Below are positions 13,988 to 23,034 of a stretch of DNA of 64,000 nt, piece by piece; position 1 is the stretch's first letter, and each line of letters begins with the position of its first letter. The notes under the pieces were generated by a model. It was not told the origin of the DNA. It was given only the letters and a program-made list of their open reading frames with translations, and did not search any database. This DNA is from Alteriqipengyuania_B sp035481675 (GTDB lineage Bacteria > Pseudomonadota > Alphaproteobacteria > Sphingomonadales > Sphingomonadaceae). The position numbers and the translations under genes were made by a program. Location of the stretch: positions 1,612,001 to 1,676,000 of the forward strand of contig NZ_JAYJJW010000001.1 of the NCBI RefSeq assembly GCF_035481675.1. Reading direction: 5' to 3'.

Positions 13988-15136
13988 TCACCCCACCGCG
14001 CCGCTCTCCCTCAGGGTCGCGATCTCGCCCTCGTCCATGCCCAGCCCCGCCAGCACCGCGTCGGTGTCGTCGCCCGGCATGGGGGCGGGAACGGGGCGGT
14101 CGGTGGGGGTTGCGGAATAGCGCGGCGCGGGGGCGGGTTGCATGTCGCCGGCGACCTCCACGAAGGTCTCGCGTGCCCGGTTGTGCGGGTGCTCTGCCGC
14201 TTCGCTCATCGTGAGCACGGGGGCGTAGCAGACGTCGGTGTGCTCCATCAGCGCGTCCCACTCGTCGCGCGTCTTCGCGGCGAAGACTTCGGCGAGCCTG
14301 GCCTTCAAGTCGGGCCAGGCGCGGCGGTCCATCTGGGCGTCGAAGGCGGGCTCCTCGGCGAGGCCCACCAGCCGCCGCAGCTCGGCATAGAACTGCGGTT
14401 CGATGCTGCCGATTGAGACGAATTTGCCGTCCGCCGTCTCGTAAGTGTCGTAATAATGCGCGCCCGTGTCGAGCATGTTGGCGCCCAGTTCCTCGCTCCA
14501 CACGCCCATGTTCTTCATGCCGTGGATCATGCCCATCAGCACCGCGGTGCCATCGGTCATCGCGGCATCGATCACCTGGCCTTTGCCTCCGTTCGCGACG
14601 GCCAGCAGCGCGCTCACCATCCCGAAGGCGAGCATCATCCCGCCGCCGCCGAAATCGCCGACCATGTTGATCGGCGGGGTCGGCTTTTCGCCCGCCCGCC
14701 CGAAATGCGCGAGCGCGCCGGCTAACGCGATGTAGTTGATGTCGTGCCCGGCATAGGGCGCATAGGGCCCGGTCTGCCCCCACCCGGTCATGCGGCCGTA
14801 AACCAGCTTCGGATTGTCGGCGAGGAGCACGTCCGGGCCGAGGCCGAGCCGCTCCATCACGCCGGGGCGGAAGCCTTCGATGATCCCGTCGGCACTGGCC
14901 GCCAGCTTGCGGGCGAGCGCGATACCCTCCCCGCTTTTCAGGTTCAGCGCGATCGACTTGCGCCCGCGCCCCAGCACGTCTTTCTGTGAAACCGGCGTGC
15001 TGCCGCCGCGCCCGCCCGTGGCCCGGTCGATCCGGATCACCTCGGCGCCGTGATCGGCCAGCATCATGCCGCAGAACGGCCCCGGCCCGATCCCCGCAAA
15101 TTCGACGATGCGGATGCCCGCCAGCGGGCCGGCCAC
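13988..15136 (-). CDS. CaiB/BaiF CoA-transferase family protein (alpha-methylacyl-CoA racemase-like)
   Basis: A 382-residue class III CoA-transferase-fold protein. The N-terminus (GIRIVEFAGIGPGPFCGMMLADHGAEVIRI) and the catalytic-region motif AHYYDTYETADGKFVSIGSIEPQFY resemble alpha-methylacyl-CoA racemases, including the conserved Asp in LDTGAHYYDTY. It would invert the stereocentre of 2-methylacyl-CoAs during branched-chain or sterol side-chain degradation. It lies three bases downstream of the enoyl-CoA hydratase on the same strand, with a thiolase divergent, forming an acyl-CoA degradation cluster. Confidence 0.92.
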   Translation of the reverse strand: MAGPLAGIRIVEFAGIGPGPFCGMMLADHGAEVIRIDRATGGRGGSTPVSQKDVLGRGRKSIALNLKSGEGIALARKLAASADGIIEGFRPGVMERLGLGPDVLLADNPKLVYGRMTGWGQTGPYAPYAGHDINYIALAGALAHFGRAGEKPTPPINMVGDFGGGGMMLAFGMVSALLAVANGGKGQVIDAAMTDGTAVLMGMIHGMKNMGVWSEELGANMLDTGAHYYDTYETADGKFVSIGSIEPQFYAELRRLVGLAEEPAFDAQMDRRAWPDLKARLAEVFAAKTRDEWDALMEHTDVCYAPVLTMSEAAEHPHNRARETFVEVAGDMQPAPAPRYSATPTDRPVPAPMPGDDTDAVLAGLGMDEGEIATLRESGAVG

Positions 15137-15139
15137 GGC

Positions 15140-15901
15140 TTACTTGCCCTTCCAGTTGGGCTTGCGCTTCTCGGCAAAGGCCATCGACCCTTCGCGCGCA
15201 TCTTCGGAAACGAACACCGGCCCGATCAACTGGGCCTGCTTGTCGTACCGTTCGTCCATCGCCCAGCCGCGCGATTCCTTCAGGATCTGCTTGGACACCT
15301 TCACAGCCAGCGGGCCGTTCTCGGCGATCCTAGCGGCCAGTTCCTTCGCCCCGTCCAGCGCGCTGGCTTCCGTCACGCGGTTGATCAGGCCGAGCTCGTA
15401 GGCCCGCTCCGCACCGATGAAATCGCCGGTCAGCGCCAGCTCCATCGCGATGCGTTCGGGGATCTGGTCGGGCAGCATCATCACGCCGCCTGCCGCGGCG
15501 ACGAGGCCGCGCTTCGCTTCGGGAATGCCGAATTTCGCCCCGCTGTTCGCCACCACCAGGTCGCAGGCGATCATCAGTTCCAGCCCGCCGGCTAGCGCAT
15601 AGCCTTCCACCGCGGCGATCAGCGGTTTCTGGGGCGGCTTCTGCACCACCCCGCCGAAGCCGCGGCCTTCGACGCTGGGGCTCTCGCCGCGCAGGAAGCC
15701 CTTCAGGTCCATCCCCGAACAGAAGGTGCCCCCCGCGCCGGTCAGGACGCCGACGCGCAGATCGTCTTCCGCGTCCAGCCGGTCCATCGCCGCCGCAATT
15801 CCCTCGGCCGCGGCCTTGCTCATCGCGTTCTTGGCTTCGGGCCGGTTGATGGTGACGACAAGGACGCCGTCATCGACTTCGGTCAGGACTTCTTCGCTCA
15901 T
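15140..15901 (-). CDS. Enoyl-CoA hydratase/isomerase (crotonase family)
   Basis: A 253-residue crotonase. The oxyanion-hole and active-site regions carry both family glutamates: ALAGGLELMIACD and GIPEAKRGLVAAAGG. This fits hydratase chemistry, adding water to trans-2-enoyl-CoA. The ATG at 15901 gives a standard N-terminus (MSEEVLTEVDDGVLVVTINRPE). It is co-directional with the racemase-like gene and divergent from the thiolase, which starts 110 bases away. Confidence 0.94.
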   Translation of the reverse strand: MSEEVLTEVDDGVLVVTINRPEAKNAMSKAAAEGIAAAMDRLDAEDDLRVGVLTGAGGTFCSGMDLKGFLRGESPSVEGRGFGGVVQKPPQKPLIAAVEGYALAGGLELMIACDLVVANSGAKFGIPEAKRGLVAAAGGVMMLPDQIPERIAMELALTGDFIGAERAYELGLINRVTEASALDGAKELAARIAENGPLAVKVSKQILKESRGWAMDERYDKQAQLIGPVFVSEDAREGSMAFAEKRKPNWKGK

Positions 15902-16010
15902 GGTGTGCTTCCTCTCTTGGTGCCGCCTCCATTGGCGAAAGCGTGCTTGACGGGCATATTTAATCGGGCGATTAAACAAGTCCACCCCGCTCACGAAGGA
16001 ATCCGCCGCC

Positions 16011-17264
16011 ATGCCCGAAGCCTATATCATCGACGCCGTCCGCACCCCGCGCGGGATCGGCAAGGTCGGCAAAGGCGCGCTAGCGAACGAGCACCCGCAG
16101 CATCTCGCCGCGACGGTGCTGAAGGCGATTGCGGAGCGCAATGATCTCGACACGAGCACGGTCGACGACGTGATCTGGTCGACCAGCAGCCAGCGCGGCA
16201 AGCAGGCGGGCGACCTGGGCCGGATGGCCGCACTGGATGCGGGCTACGACATCACCAGCAGCGGCACCACGCTCGACCGGTTCTGCGGCGGCGGCATCAC
16301 CACCGTCAGCCTGGCCGCGGCCCAGGTGATGAGCGGCATGGAAGACTGCGTGATCGCCGGCGGCACGGAAATGATGAGCTATGCCGGGCAGCTGACGCAG
16401 GAGGAAATGGCCGCGGGCCTCAAACCGCCGATGATGGGCGCGCACAACCAGCGGCTGCAGCAGGTCCACCCGCAATCGCACCAGGGTGTGTGCGGCGATG
16501 CCATCGCGACGATGGAAGGCTTCACGCGCGAGGAACTGGACGAAGTCGGCTACCGCAGCCAGCAGCGTGCGGCCGAAGCCATCGCGGACGGGCGGTTCGC
16601 GAGGTCGGTCGTCCCGGTGGTGGACGACGAGGGCAACGTCATCCTCGACCATGACGAATATCCGCGCCCCGAAACGACGCGCGAAGGGCTGGCCGAACTG
16701 CAGCCGGCGTTCGGGAAGATGGCCCAGATGCCGATCGACAAGGACGGCACCACCTTTGCCGGGCTGATCAACCGCAAGTATCCCGACCTCGAAATCCAGC
16801 ACTTCCACCACGCAGGGAATTCTTCCGGCGTTGTCGACGGTGCCGCCGCCGTGCTGGTGACCAGCAAGGAATACGCCGACAGCTACGGGCTGAAGCCGCG
16901 CGCCCGCATCGTGGCCACCGCGAACATGGGCGACGATCCCACGCTGATGCTGAATGCCCCGGTGCCCGCCGCGAAGAAGGTGCTGGAGAAAGCGGGCCTG
17001 ACAAAGGACGATATCGACCTGTGGGAGATCAACGAGGCGTTCGCCGTGGTCGCCGCCAAGTTCGTCCGCGACCTCGATCTCGATTGGGACAAGGTCAACG
17101 TCAACGGCGGCTCGATCGCATTGGGCCACCCGATCGGTGCGACCGGATCGATTTTGATCGGCACCATCCTCGACGAACTGGAGCGGCGCGACCTCAAGCG
17201 CGGCCTCGTCACCATGTGCGCTGCCGGCGGCATGGCTCCTGCCATCATTATCGAACGCGTCTAG
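16011..17264 (+). CDS. Acetyl-CoA C-acetyltransferase (thiolase)
   Basis: A 417-residue thiolase. The nucleophilic Cys92 lies in LDRFCGGGITTV. The NEAF motif (WEINEAFAV), the His motif NGGSIALGHPIGATG and the C-terminal CAAGGMAPA Cys are all present. The last step of beta-oxidation or acetoacetyl-CoA formation is the expected reaction. It is divergent from the crotonase and racemase genes, which together make a plausible fatty-acid or sterol side-chain degradation cluster. Its exact chain-length preference cannot be read from the sequence. Confidence 0.95.
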   Translation: MPEAYIIDAVRTPRGIGKVGKGALANEHPQHLAATVLKAIAERNDLDTSTVDDVIWSTSSQRGKQAGDLGRMAALDAGYDITSSGTTLDRFCGGGITTVSLAAAQVMSGMEDCVIAGGTEMMSYAGQLTQEEMAAGLKPPMMGAHNQRLQQVHPQSHQGVCGDAIATMEGFTREELDEVGYRSQQRAAEAIADGRFARSVVPVVDDEGNVILDHDEYPRPETTREGLAELQPAFGKMAQMPIDKDGTTFAGLINRKYPDLEIQHFHHAGNSSGVVDGAAAVLVTSKEYADSYGLKPRARIVATANMGDDPTLMLNAPVPAAKKVLEKAGLTKDDIDLWEINEAFAVVAAKFVRDLDLDWDKVNVNGGSIALGHPIGATGSILIGTILDELERRDLKRGLVTMCAAGGMAPAIIIERV

Positions 17265-17267
17265 ACC

Positions 17268-17999
17268 TCATGTCCGTTCGATAAGATCCTGCACCCGCGC
17301 GAACCATTCGCGCGGGGGCCTTTTCCTGCCCACGTCGGCGACGAATTCCTGCCCGCGCGCAACGCTCTGCAGGCGCGGGCCGCGCAGCCAGCGATCCGCG
17401 CGGTCGTGATAGCTTAGCCCGGTTTCGCGCAGCCACTGCGGGATGCGCCACAGGCTCGGCGGGCCGCCGGGCACGGTCAGGCGCAGGTCCGGATGATCGG
17501 CCCTGGCGGTGCTACCCGGCCCGCGATAGATCACATCGTTGCGGCCATGCATGGCGATGGCATGCGGGTGATCGAGCGTCTGCAATCCGGCGAGCGTTTC
17601 CGCGCCGGCAGTCGCAAGGGCGATCACCTCGGCGATCTCCATCCAGCCGAAGATGCGGTGGTGCGGCTCCCCCGTTTCTTCCTCGCGGAACAGGCCGAAG
17701 AACACGAACACGTCGCCCACCCCCACTCCGCGGTTGGAGAGGTGGGTTTGCGCCGCGCCGCACTGGCCGAACAAACACTCCCCGTCTGCGAACATCGGAT
17801 CGTGGTGGCACAGGTCGCTGCGGGCGATGCGGCCGCCGCTCGTGCTTTCCACCAGCGCGCCCAGCCCGATGTCGGCGTAGGATGTGCGCGAGGCGGCGCC
17901 CGCAGGGATCGGCAGGCTGACGGGCACACCGTCCACGATGGGCGACGGGGCCCCGCCCGCCGCACTGTCGAAACCCTTGCGTGAAAAGACGATCCGCAT
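17268..17999 (-). CDS. Nmad3-like protein (nucleotide modification associated domain 3)
   Basis: A 243-residue protein from ATG 17999. The N-terminus MRIVFSRKGFDSAAGGAPSP, then a PIP motif, CHHDPMF, GQCGAAQTHLSNRGVGVGD and HHRIFGWMEI match what I remember of the Nmad3 family. Comparative genomics linked that family to hypermodified nucleotides in phage and bacterial DNA. Function is undemonstrated, and no modification or restriction genes are adjacent. It sits convergent with the thiolase (three-base gap) and divergent from putA. Family assignment is from memory of motifs and should be treated as probable. Confidence 0.7.
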   Translation of the reverse strand: MRIVFSRKGFDSAAGGAPSPIVDGVPVSLPIPAGAASRTSYADIGLGALVESTSGGRIARSDLCHHDPMFADGECLFGQCGAAQTHLSNRGVGVGDVFVFFGLFREEETGEPHHRIFGWMEIAEVIALATAGAETLAGLQTLDHPHAIAMHGRNDVIYRGPGSTARADHPDLRLTVPGGPPSLWRIPQWLRETGLSYHDRADRWLRGPRLQSVARGQEFVADVGRKRPPREWFARVQDLIERT

Positions 18000-18121
18000 G
18001 GTTGCCGCCCTGCCGTAGCGTCCGCCCGCTGCCAAGCGACTTTCCTTGAACCGGAAGGCCTCGGGGTCCAAGTGGCACGCTTACGCAACCGACTCGAATA
18101 CCGACCCTGCAGGAATTGCCT

Positions 18122-21100
18122 ATGCTTCGCCGCTCCGCCCCCATCGACCGCACCGCGCTGCGCCGCGCCTATCGCGCCGCCGAAGCGGACGTCGACCGCG
18201 AACGCATCGAGCAGGCCGCCCCCGTCAGCGCGCTGCACGATGCCGCCAGCGCCTATGCCGCCGGGCTGATCGAGGATGCCCGGAAGCGCAAGGCGAGCGG
18301 TATCGACGCGTTCCTGCACACCTACGGCCTCGATACGGACGAAGGCATCGCGCTGATGTGCCTTGCCGAAGCGCTGCTGCGCGTGCCCGACGCGCGCACT
18401 GCCGATGCGCTGATCCACGACAAGCTGGGCGACATCGACTGGTCGGAGCATCTGGGCGAAAGCTCCAGCACCTTCGTCAACGCCGCCACTTTCTCGCTGA
18501 TGCTGACCGGCGAGGTGCTGGAACAGCGCCGCGAGACGCAAAAGGGGCTGTCTAAGAGTCTCGGCCGCGCCGTCGGCCGGCTGGGCGAGCCGGTGATCCG
18601 CAAGGCCACGCTGCAGGCGATGAAGATTCTCGGCGGGCAATTCGTGTTCGGCCGCACGATCGACGAGGCGATCAAGCGCGCCCGGCCGGAACGCGAGCGC
18701 GGCCTGTCCCACAGTTTCGACATGCTCGGCGAAGCGGCGATGACCTATCCCGATGCGGAACGCTATCGCGCGTCCTACGAAAACGCCATCGTGCGCGTCG
18801 GGCAGGTCGCGGGCAGCGGCCCCATGGATTCGCCCGGCATTTCGGTGAAGCTGTCGGCGCTCTATCCGAAATACGACTTCCTCCACCACGATGCCGCCGC
18901 CGATGCGCTGGTGCCGATGGTCCACGACCTTGCCGCTGCCGCGCGCGATGCGAACGTCCAGTTCACCATCGATGCGGAGGAGGCGGAGCGGCTGGAGCTC
19001 AGCCTCGACATCATCGAAGAACTGCTGGCGGACGACGCGCTGTTCACCCGGCCCGACGGTTCGCGCTGGGAAGGCTTCGGCCTTGCGATCCAGGCCTACC
19101 AGAAGCGCGCCGCGCCGCTGTGCGACTGGATCGTCGCCGCCGCGCGCAAGCACGACCGCAAGCTGATGGTCCGGCTGGTCAAGGGCGCATACTGGGATAC
19201 CGAGATCAAGCTGAGCCAGGTCGGCGGCTACAGCGACTTCCCGGTCTTCACGCGCAAGGTGGCGACCGACGTGTCCTACCTCGCCTGCGCCGAGAAACTG
19301 CTGCGCGCCGACGACGTGATTGTGCCCGCCTTCGCCACGCACAACGCCTATTCGGTCGGCGCGATCAAGGCGCTGGCTGGCGGCCTGGCCTCAAGCAGCG
19401 GAGCGGTAGGCCGACAAAAGACCTTTGAGTTTCAGCGCCTCCACGGAATGGGCGAGGAGCTGTTCGCCGCCCTCGCCGCGCAGGAAAAGCGCGACGGCCA
19501 GCCGCAGACGCCGGTGCGCATCTATGCACCTGTCGGCAACCACAAGGACCTGCTCGCCTATCTCGTCCGGCGCCTGCTGGAGAACGGGGCGAACTCGTCC
19601 TTCGTCAACCGCATGGCCGATGCCGACGTGCCCGCGTCCGAGCTGGTGACCGATCCGGTCGCCGAACTCACCGCGACCGAGCCGAAGCGCAATCCCGCCA
19701 TCCCGCTGCCTGCCGATATCTTCCCGGGCCGCGAGAACAGCGCGGGCGTGGACCTTGCTGACCCGCTGGTGCGCGAGCCCTTGCTGGAGCGGCTGGAGCG
19801 GCTGGAGAAAGTCCGCTGGCATGCCGAACCGACCTTCCTTTCGGACGACGACGGCACGGCGGAAATCGCGCCGATCAATGCCCCGCAGGACCTCTCCCAC
19901 GAAGTCGGCACGCGGCGCGACACATTGCCGGGCGAAGTCGCCGACGCGATCGGCCGGGCGGAAGCGATCCAGCCCGGCTGGAACGCGCTCGGCGGCGAGA
20001 AGCGCGCCCTGCTGCTCGAAGAAACCGCCAATCTGTTCGAAGCGCACACGGACGAGTTCCTCTCGCTTTGCCGGCGGGAAGCGGGCAAGTCCGTGGTCGA
20101 TGGCGTGCTGGAGCTGCGCGAGGCGGTGGACTTCCTGCGCTATTACGCGCTGGAGGCGCGCCGCCACTTCACGCATTCGACCCCGCTGCCGGGCCCAACG
20201 GGGGAGGAAAACCGCCTGTCGCTGGTCGGCCGCGGCGTGTTCGCCACGATCAGCCCGTGGAACTTCCCGCTGGCGATCTTCATCGGCCCCGCCGCCGCTG
20301 CGCTCGCCGCCGGTAACACGGTGGTCGCCAAGCCGGCCGAGCAGACCCCGCTGATCGCCGCGCTCGCCGTGCGGCTGGCGCACGAGGCCGGCATCCCGCA
20401 GGAAGTCTTCCAGCTGCTGCCGGGCGCCGGCGATGTCGGCGAATACATCACCAGCGACCCGCGCATCGCCGGGGTGGCCTTCACCGGATCGACCGAAACC
20501 GCGCGGGCGATCAACCGCACGCTCGCCGCGCGCGAGGCGCCGATCGCCACCTTCATCGCCGAAACCGGCGGGCAGAATGCGATGATCGTCGACAGCTCCG
20601 CCCTGCCCGAACAGGTCACGCGCGACGTCGTCGCCAGTGCTTTCCAGAGCGCGGGCCAGCGCTGCAGCGCGCTGCGCATGCTCTACATCCAGGACGATGT
20701 GTACGACGAGATGCTGGCGATGATCCGCGGCGCGTTCGAGGCGCAGGTCATCGGCGACCCGAAGAACCTTGCGACCGATATCGGCCCGGTGATCGACCCC
20801 GATGCCAAGGCCGCGTTGGAACGCCACGTCGCCCGCCGCAAGAAGGCCGGGCGCACCGTGTGGCGGCGCAAGCTGCCGCGTGGCGCGAGCCAGGGGTGCT
20901 TCGTCGCGCCGACCATCATCGAGATGGATTCGATCAACGACCTGAGGCGCGAGAATTTCGGCCCCGTGCTCCACGTTGCGCGGTTCAAGGCTGAAGACCT
21001 CGGACAGGTGATGGAGGACATCAATGCCACAGGATACGGGCTGACGCTGGGCCTGCACAGCCGTATCGATGCGGTGCGCGCCTTCGTCGAAGCCCGCGCG

Positions 21101-21298
21101 AAAGTCGGGAATTTCTACGTCAACCGCAACCAGATCGGGGCGGTGGTGGAAAGCCAGCCTTTCGGCGGCGACGGACTGTCCGGCACCGGCCCCAAGGCCG
21201 GCGGCCCGCACTACGTGGCGCGGTTCGCCAGCGAGCGAGTGGTGTGCATCGACACCACGGCCGCCGGCGGCAACGCCACGCTTCTCGCCGCGGGCTGA
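18122..21298 (+). CDS. putA: Bifunctional proline dehydrogenase / glutamate-5-semialdehyde dehydrogenase
   Basis: A 1058-residue PutA that oxidises proline to glutamate in two steps with substrate channelling. The FAD-linked PRODH barrel (about 130-480) contains RLVKGAYWDTEIK. The aldehyde dehydrogenase part (about 530-1030) contains SPWNFPLAIFIGP, AETGGQNA and catalytic Cys848 in AGQRCSALR. No ribbon-helix-helix DNA-binding domain is seen at the N-terminus, so this is the non-regulatory, shorter PutA type. The ATG at 18122 is favoured by AGGA at 18111-18114; TTG at 18116 would be too close. It is transcribed alone, divergent from the Nmad3-like gene. Confidence 0.96.
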   Translation: MLRRSAPIDRTALRRAYRAAEADVDRERIEQAAPVSALHDAASAYAAGLIEDARKRKASGIDAFLHTYGLDTDEGIALMCLAEALLRVPDARTADALIHDKLGDIDWSEHLGESSSTFVNAATFSLMLTGEVLEQRRETQKGLSKSLGRAVGRLGEPVIRKATLQAMKILGGQFVFGRTIDEAIKRARPERERGLSHSFDMLGEAAMTYPDAERYRASYENAIVRVGQVAGSGPMDSPGISVKLSALYPKYDFLHHDAAADALVPMVHDLAAAARDANVQFTIDAEEAERLELSLDIIEELLADDALFTRPDGSRWEGFGLAIQAYQKRAAPLCDWIVAAARKHDRKLMVRLVKGAYWDTEIKLSQVGGYSDFPVFTRKVATDVSYLACAEKLLRADDVIVPAFATHNAYSVGAIKALAGGLASSSGAVGRQKTFEFQRLHGMGEELFAALAAQEKRDGQPQTPVRIYAPVGNHKDLLAYLVRRLLENGANSSFVNRMADADVPASELVTDPVAELTATEPKRNPAIPLPADIFPGRENSAGVDLADPLVREPLLERLERLEKVRWHAEPTFLSDDDGTAEIAPINAPQDLSHEVGTRRDTLPGEVADAIGRAEAIQPGWNALGGEKRALLLEETANLFEAHTDEFLSLCRREAGKSVVDGVLELREAVDFLRYYALEARRHFTHSTPLPGPTGEENRLSLVGRGVFATISPWNFPLAIFIGPAAAALAAGNTVVAKPAEQTPLIAALAVRLAHEAGIPQEVFQLLPGAGDVGEYITSDPRIAGVAFTGSTETARAINRTLAAREAPIATFIAETGGQNAMIVDSSALPEQVTRDVVASAFQSAGQRCSALRMLYIQDDVYDEMLAMIRGAFEAQVIGDPKNLATDIGPVIDPDAKAALERHVARRKKAGRTVWRRKLPRGASQGCFVAPTIIEMDSINDLRRENFGPVLHVARFKAEDLGQVMEDINATGYGLTLGLHSRIDAVRAFVEARAKVGNFYVNRNQIGAVVESQPFGGDGLSGTGPKAGGPHYVARFASERVVCIDTTAAGGNATLLAAG

Positions 21299-21352
21299 TC
21301 CTCGGCTGCGGTGGTTAGCGACGTGGCAACCATTGCCCGCTAAGGGGGCGCC

Positions 21353-22351
21353 ATGCAGGTATTGGTGACAGGTGCGGCAGGGTTCATCGGCGCGGCAGTA
21401 GCCGACCGCCTTTTGGCGCGCGGCGACAGCGTGGTCGGGATCGACAACCTCAACGACTATTACCAGGTTTCCCTGAAGCGAGACCGGATCGCGCGTGTCG
21501 AGGGCCAGGGCAGCAACCGCTTCCGCTTCATCGAGGCCGATTTCTCCTACGAAGATGCGCTTAATCGCGCGCTGGAGAATGTCGCCATCGACCGCATTGT
21601 CCATTTGGGCGCGCAGGCCGGGGTCCGCTATTCGATCGACAACCCGCGCGCCTACCTGCACTCCAATCTCGGCGGGCACCTAGAAATGCTCGAGCTCGCC
21701 CGGCAGCGCGAGCTTGGCCACCTCGTCTACGCCAGTTCCAGCTCCGTCTACGGCGGCAACGAAAGCGTGCCTTTCGCGGTGGACGACCGGGTCGACCACC
21801 CGATGTCGCTGTATGCCGCCACCAAGAAGGCGGACGAGCTGATGAGCGAGACCTACGCCCATCTCTACCGCATCCCGCAAACGGGCCTGCGTTTCTTCAC
21901 CGTCTACGGCCCGTGGGGCCGCCCCGACATGATGCTGTGGAAGTTCACCGACCGCATCCTGAAGGGCGAGCCGATCCCGGTGTTCAACCACGGCGAGATG
22001 TGGCGCGACTTCACCTACATCGACGACATCGTTTCGGGCGTGGTCGCCGCGCTGGACAATCCGCCCGCCGACGATGGCAGCGCGAAGGCCGGTGGCAGCA
22101 CGAAGCCGCACGCGATCTACAACATCGGCAACCACAAGTCCGAACACCTGATGAAAGTCATCGGCGTGATCGAGGATGCGTGCGGACGCAAGGCCGAGGT
22201 CGAGATGCTGCCGATGCAGGCCGGCGACGTGCCGCGCACCTTTGCCGATATCGATGCGATCGCAAACGACCTCGGCTATGCGCCCACCACCAGCATCGAA
22301 GAGGGCGTGCCCGCCTTCGTGCGCTGGTTCCGCGAATATCACGGGGTATAA
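21353..22351 (+). CDS. NAD-dependent epimerase (UDP-glucuronate 4-epimerase-like)
   Basis: A 332-residue extended short-chain dehydrogenase. It has the Rossmann motif TGAAGFIGAAVADRL, the NDYYQVSLKRDR signature typical of UDP-glucuronate epimerases, SSSSVYGG and the catalytic YAATKK. RFFTVYGPWGRPDM and WRDFTYIDDIV complete the family pattern. It interconverts UDP-glucuronate and UDP-galacturonate for surface polysaccharide. It starts after GGGGGC following putA and ends 48 bases before dcd; no glycosyltransferases are nearby. Confidence 0.92.
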   Translation: MQVLVTGAAGFIGAAVADRLLARGDSVVGIDNLNDYYQVSLKRDRIARVEGQGSNRFRFIEADFSYEDALNRALENVAIDRIVHLGAQAGVRYSIDNPRAYLHSNLGGHLEMLELARQRELGHLVYASSSSVYGGNESVPFAVDDRVDHPMSLYAATKKADELMSETYAHLYRIPQTGLRFFTVYGPWGRPDMMLWKFTDRILKGEPIPVFNHGEMWRDFTYIDDIVSGVVAALDNPPADDGSAKAGGSTKPHAIYNIGNHKSEHLMKVIGVIEDACGRKAEVEMLPMQAGDVPRTFADIDAIANDLGYAPTTSIEEGVPAFVRWFREYHGV

Positions 22352-22399
22352 TTCCCCCGCCGCCTTGCGCGGTCGGGATGGCTGGGGAATCGTCGCGCC

Positions 22400-22954
22400 A
22401 TGGCGATTCTTTCCGACAAGTGGATCCGGCAGCGCGCGCACGAAGACGGCATGATCGAGCCCTTCGTGGAGGCGCAGCGACGCGACGGCTGCATCTCCTA
22501 CGGCCTAAGCTCATACGGTTATGACGCGCGGGTCGCGCCGGAATTCAAGATCTTCACCAATGTCGACAGCGCCGTGGTCGACCCGAAGGATTTCGACGGC
22601 AAGAGCCTGGTCGACCGCGAGACCGACGTCTGCATCATCCCGCCCAACAGCTTCGCGCTTGCCCGGACGGTCGAATATTTCCGTATCCCGCGCGACGTGC
22701 TCGTCATCTGCCTCGGCAAGAGCACCTATGCGCGCTGCGGCATCATCGTGAACGTCACGCCGCTGGAGCCGGGCTGGGAAGGCCACGTGACGCTGGAATT
22801 TTCCAACACCACGCCGCTCCCCGCCAAGATCTATGCCAACGAAGGCGCGTGCCAGTTCCTGTTCTTGGCTGGCAACGAACCGTGCGAGACGAGCTATGCC
22901 GACCGCGCCGGCAAGTACCAGGGCCAGCGCGGCGTGACCCTGCCCAAGCTCTGA
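22400..22954 (+). CDS. dcd: dCTP deaminase
   Basis: A 184-residue protein with the dCTP deaminase/dUTPase trimeric fold. The motifs SYGLSSYGYDAR, CLGKSTYARCGI and TPLEPGWEGHVTLEFSNTTP (containing the catalytic Glu) are all present, and the C-terminus ends KYQGQRGVTLPKL as usual. It makes dUTP for thymidylate synthesis. The ATG at 22400 gives MAILSDKWIRQ, the expected start. Confidence 0.97.
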   Translation: MAILSDKWIRQRAHEDGMIEPFVEAQRRDGCISYGLSSYGYDARVAPEFKIFTNVDSAVVDPKDFDGKSLVDRETDVCIIPPNSFALARTVEYFRIPRDVLVICLGKSTYARCGIIVNVTPLEPGWEGHVTLEFSNTTPLPAKIYANEGACQFLFLAGNEPCETSYADRAGKYQGQRGVTLPKL

Positions 22955-23034
22955 GGCGGAACCCGCGCTGCCGTAGCGGCTTTGACTCCCGGCAAGCGCA
23001 GGCCCATCACCGTCCGCGCTGAAGGAGGATTTCA

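Noticed and set aside
19391..21679. Minus-strand open frame of 762 codons opposite putA
   Set aside because: A shadow of GC-rich coding; no family motifs, start signal or operon logic, while putA on the plus strand is unambiguous.
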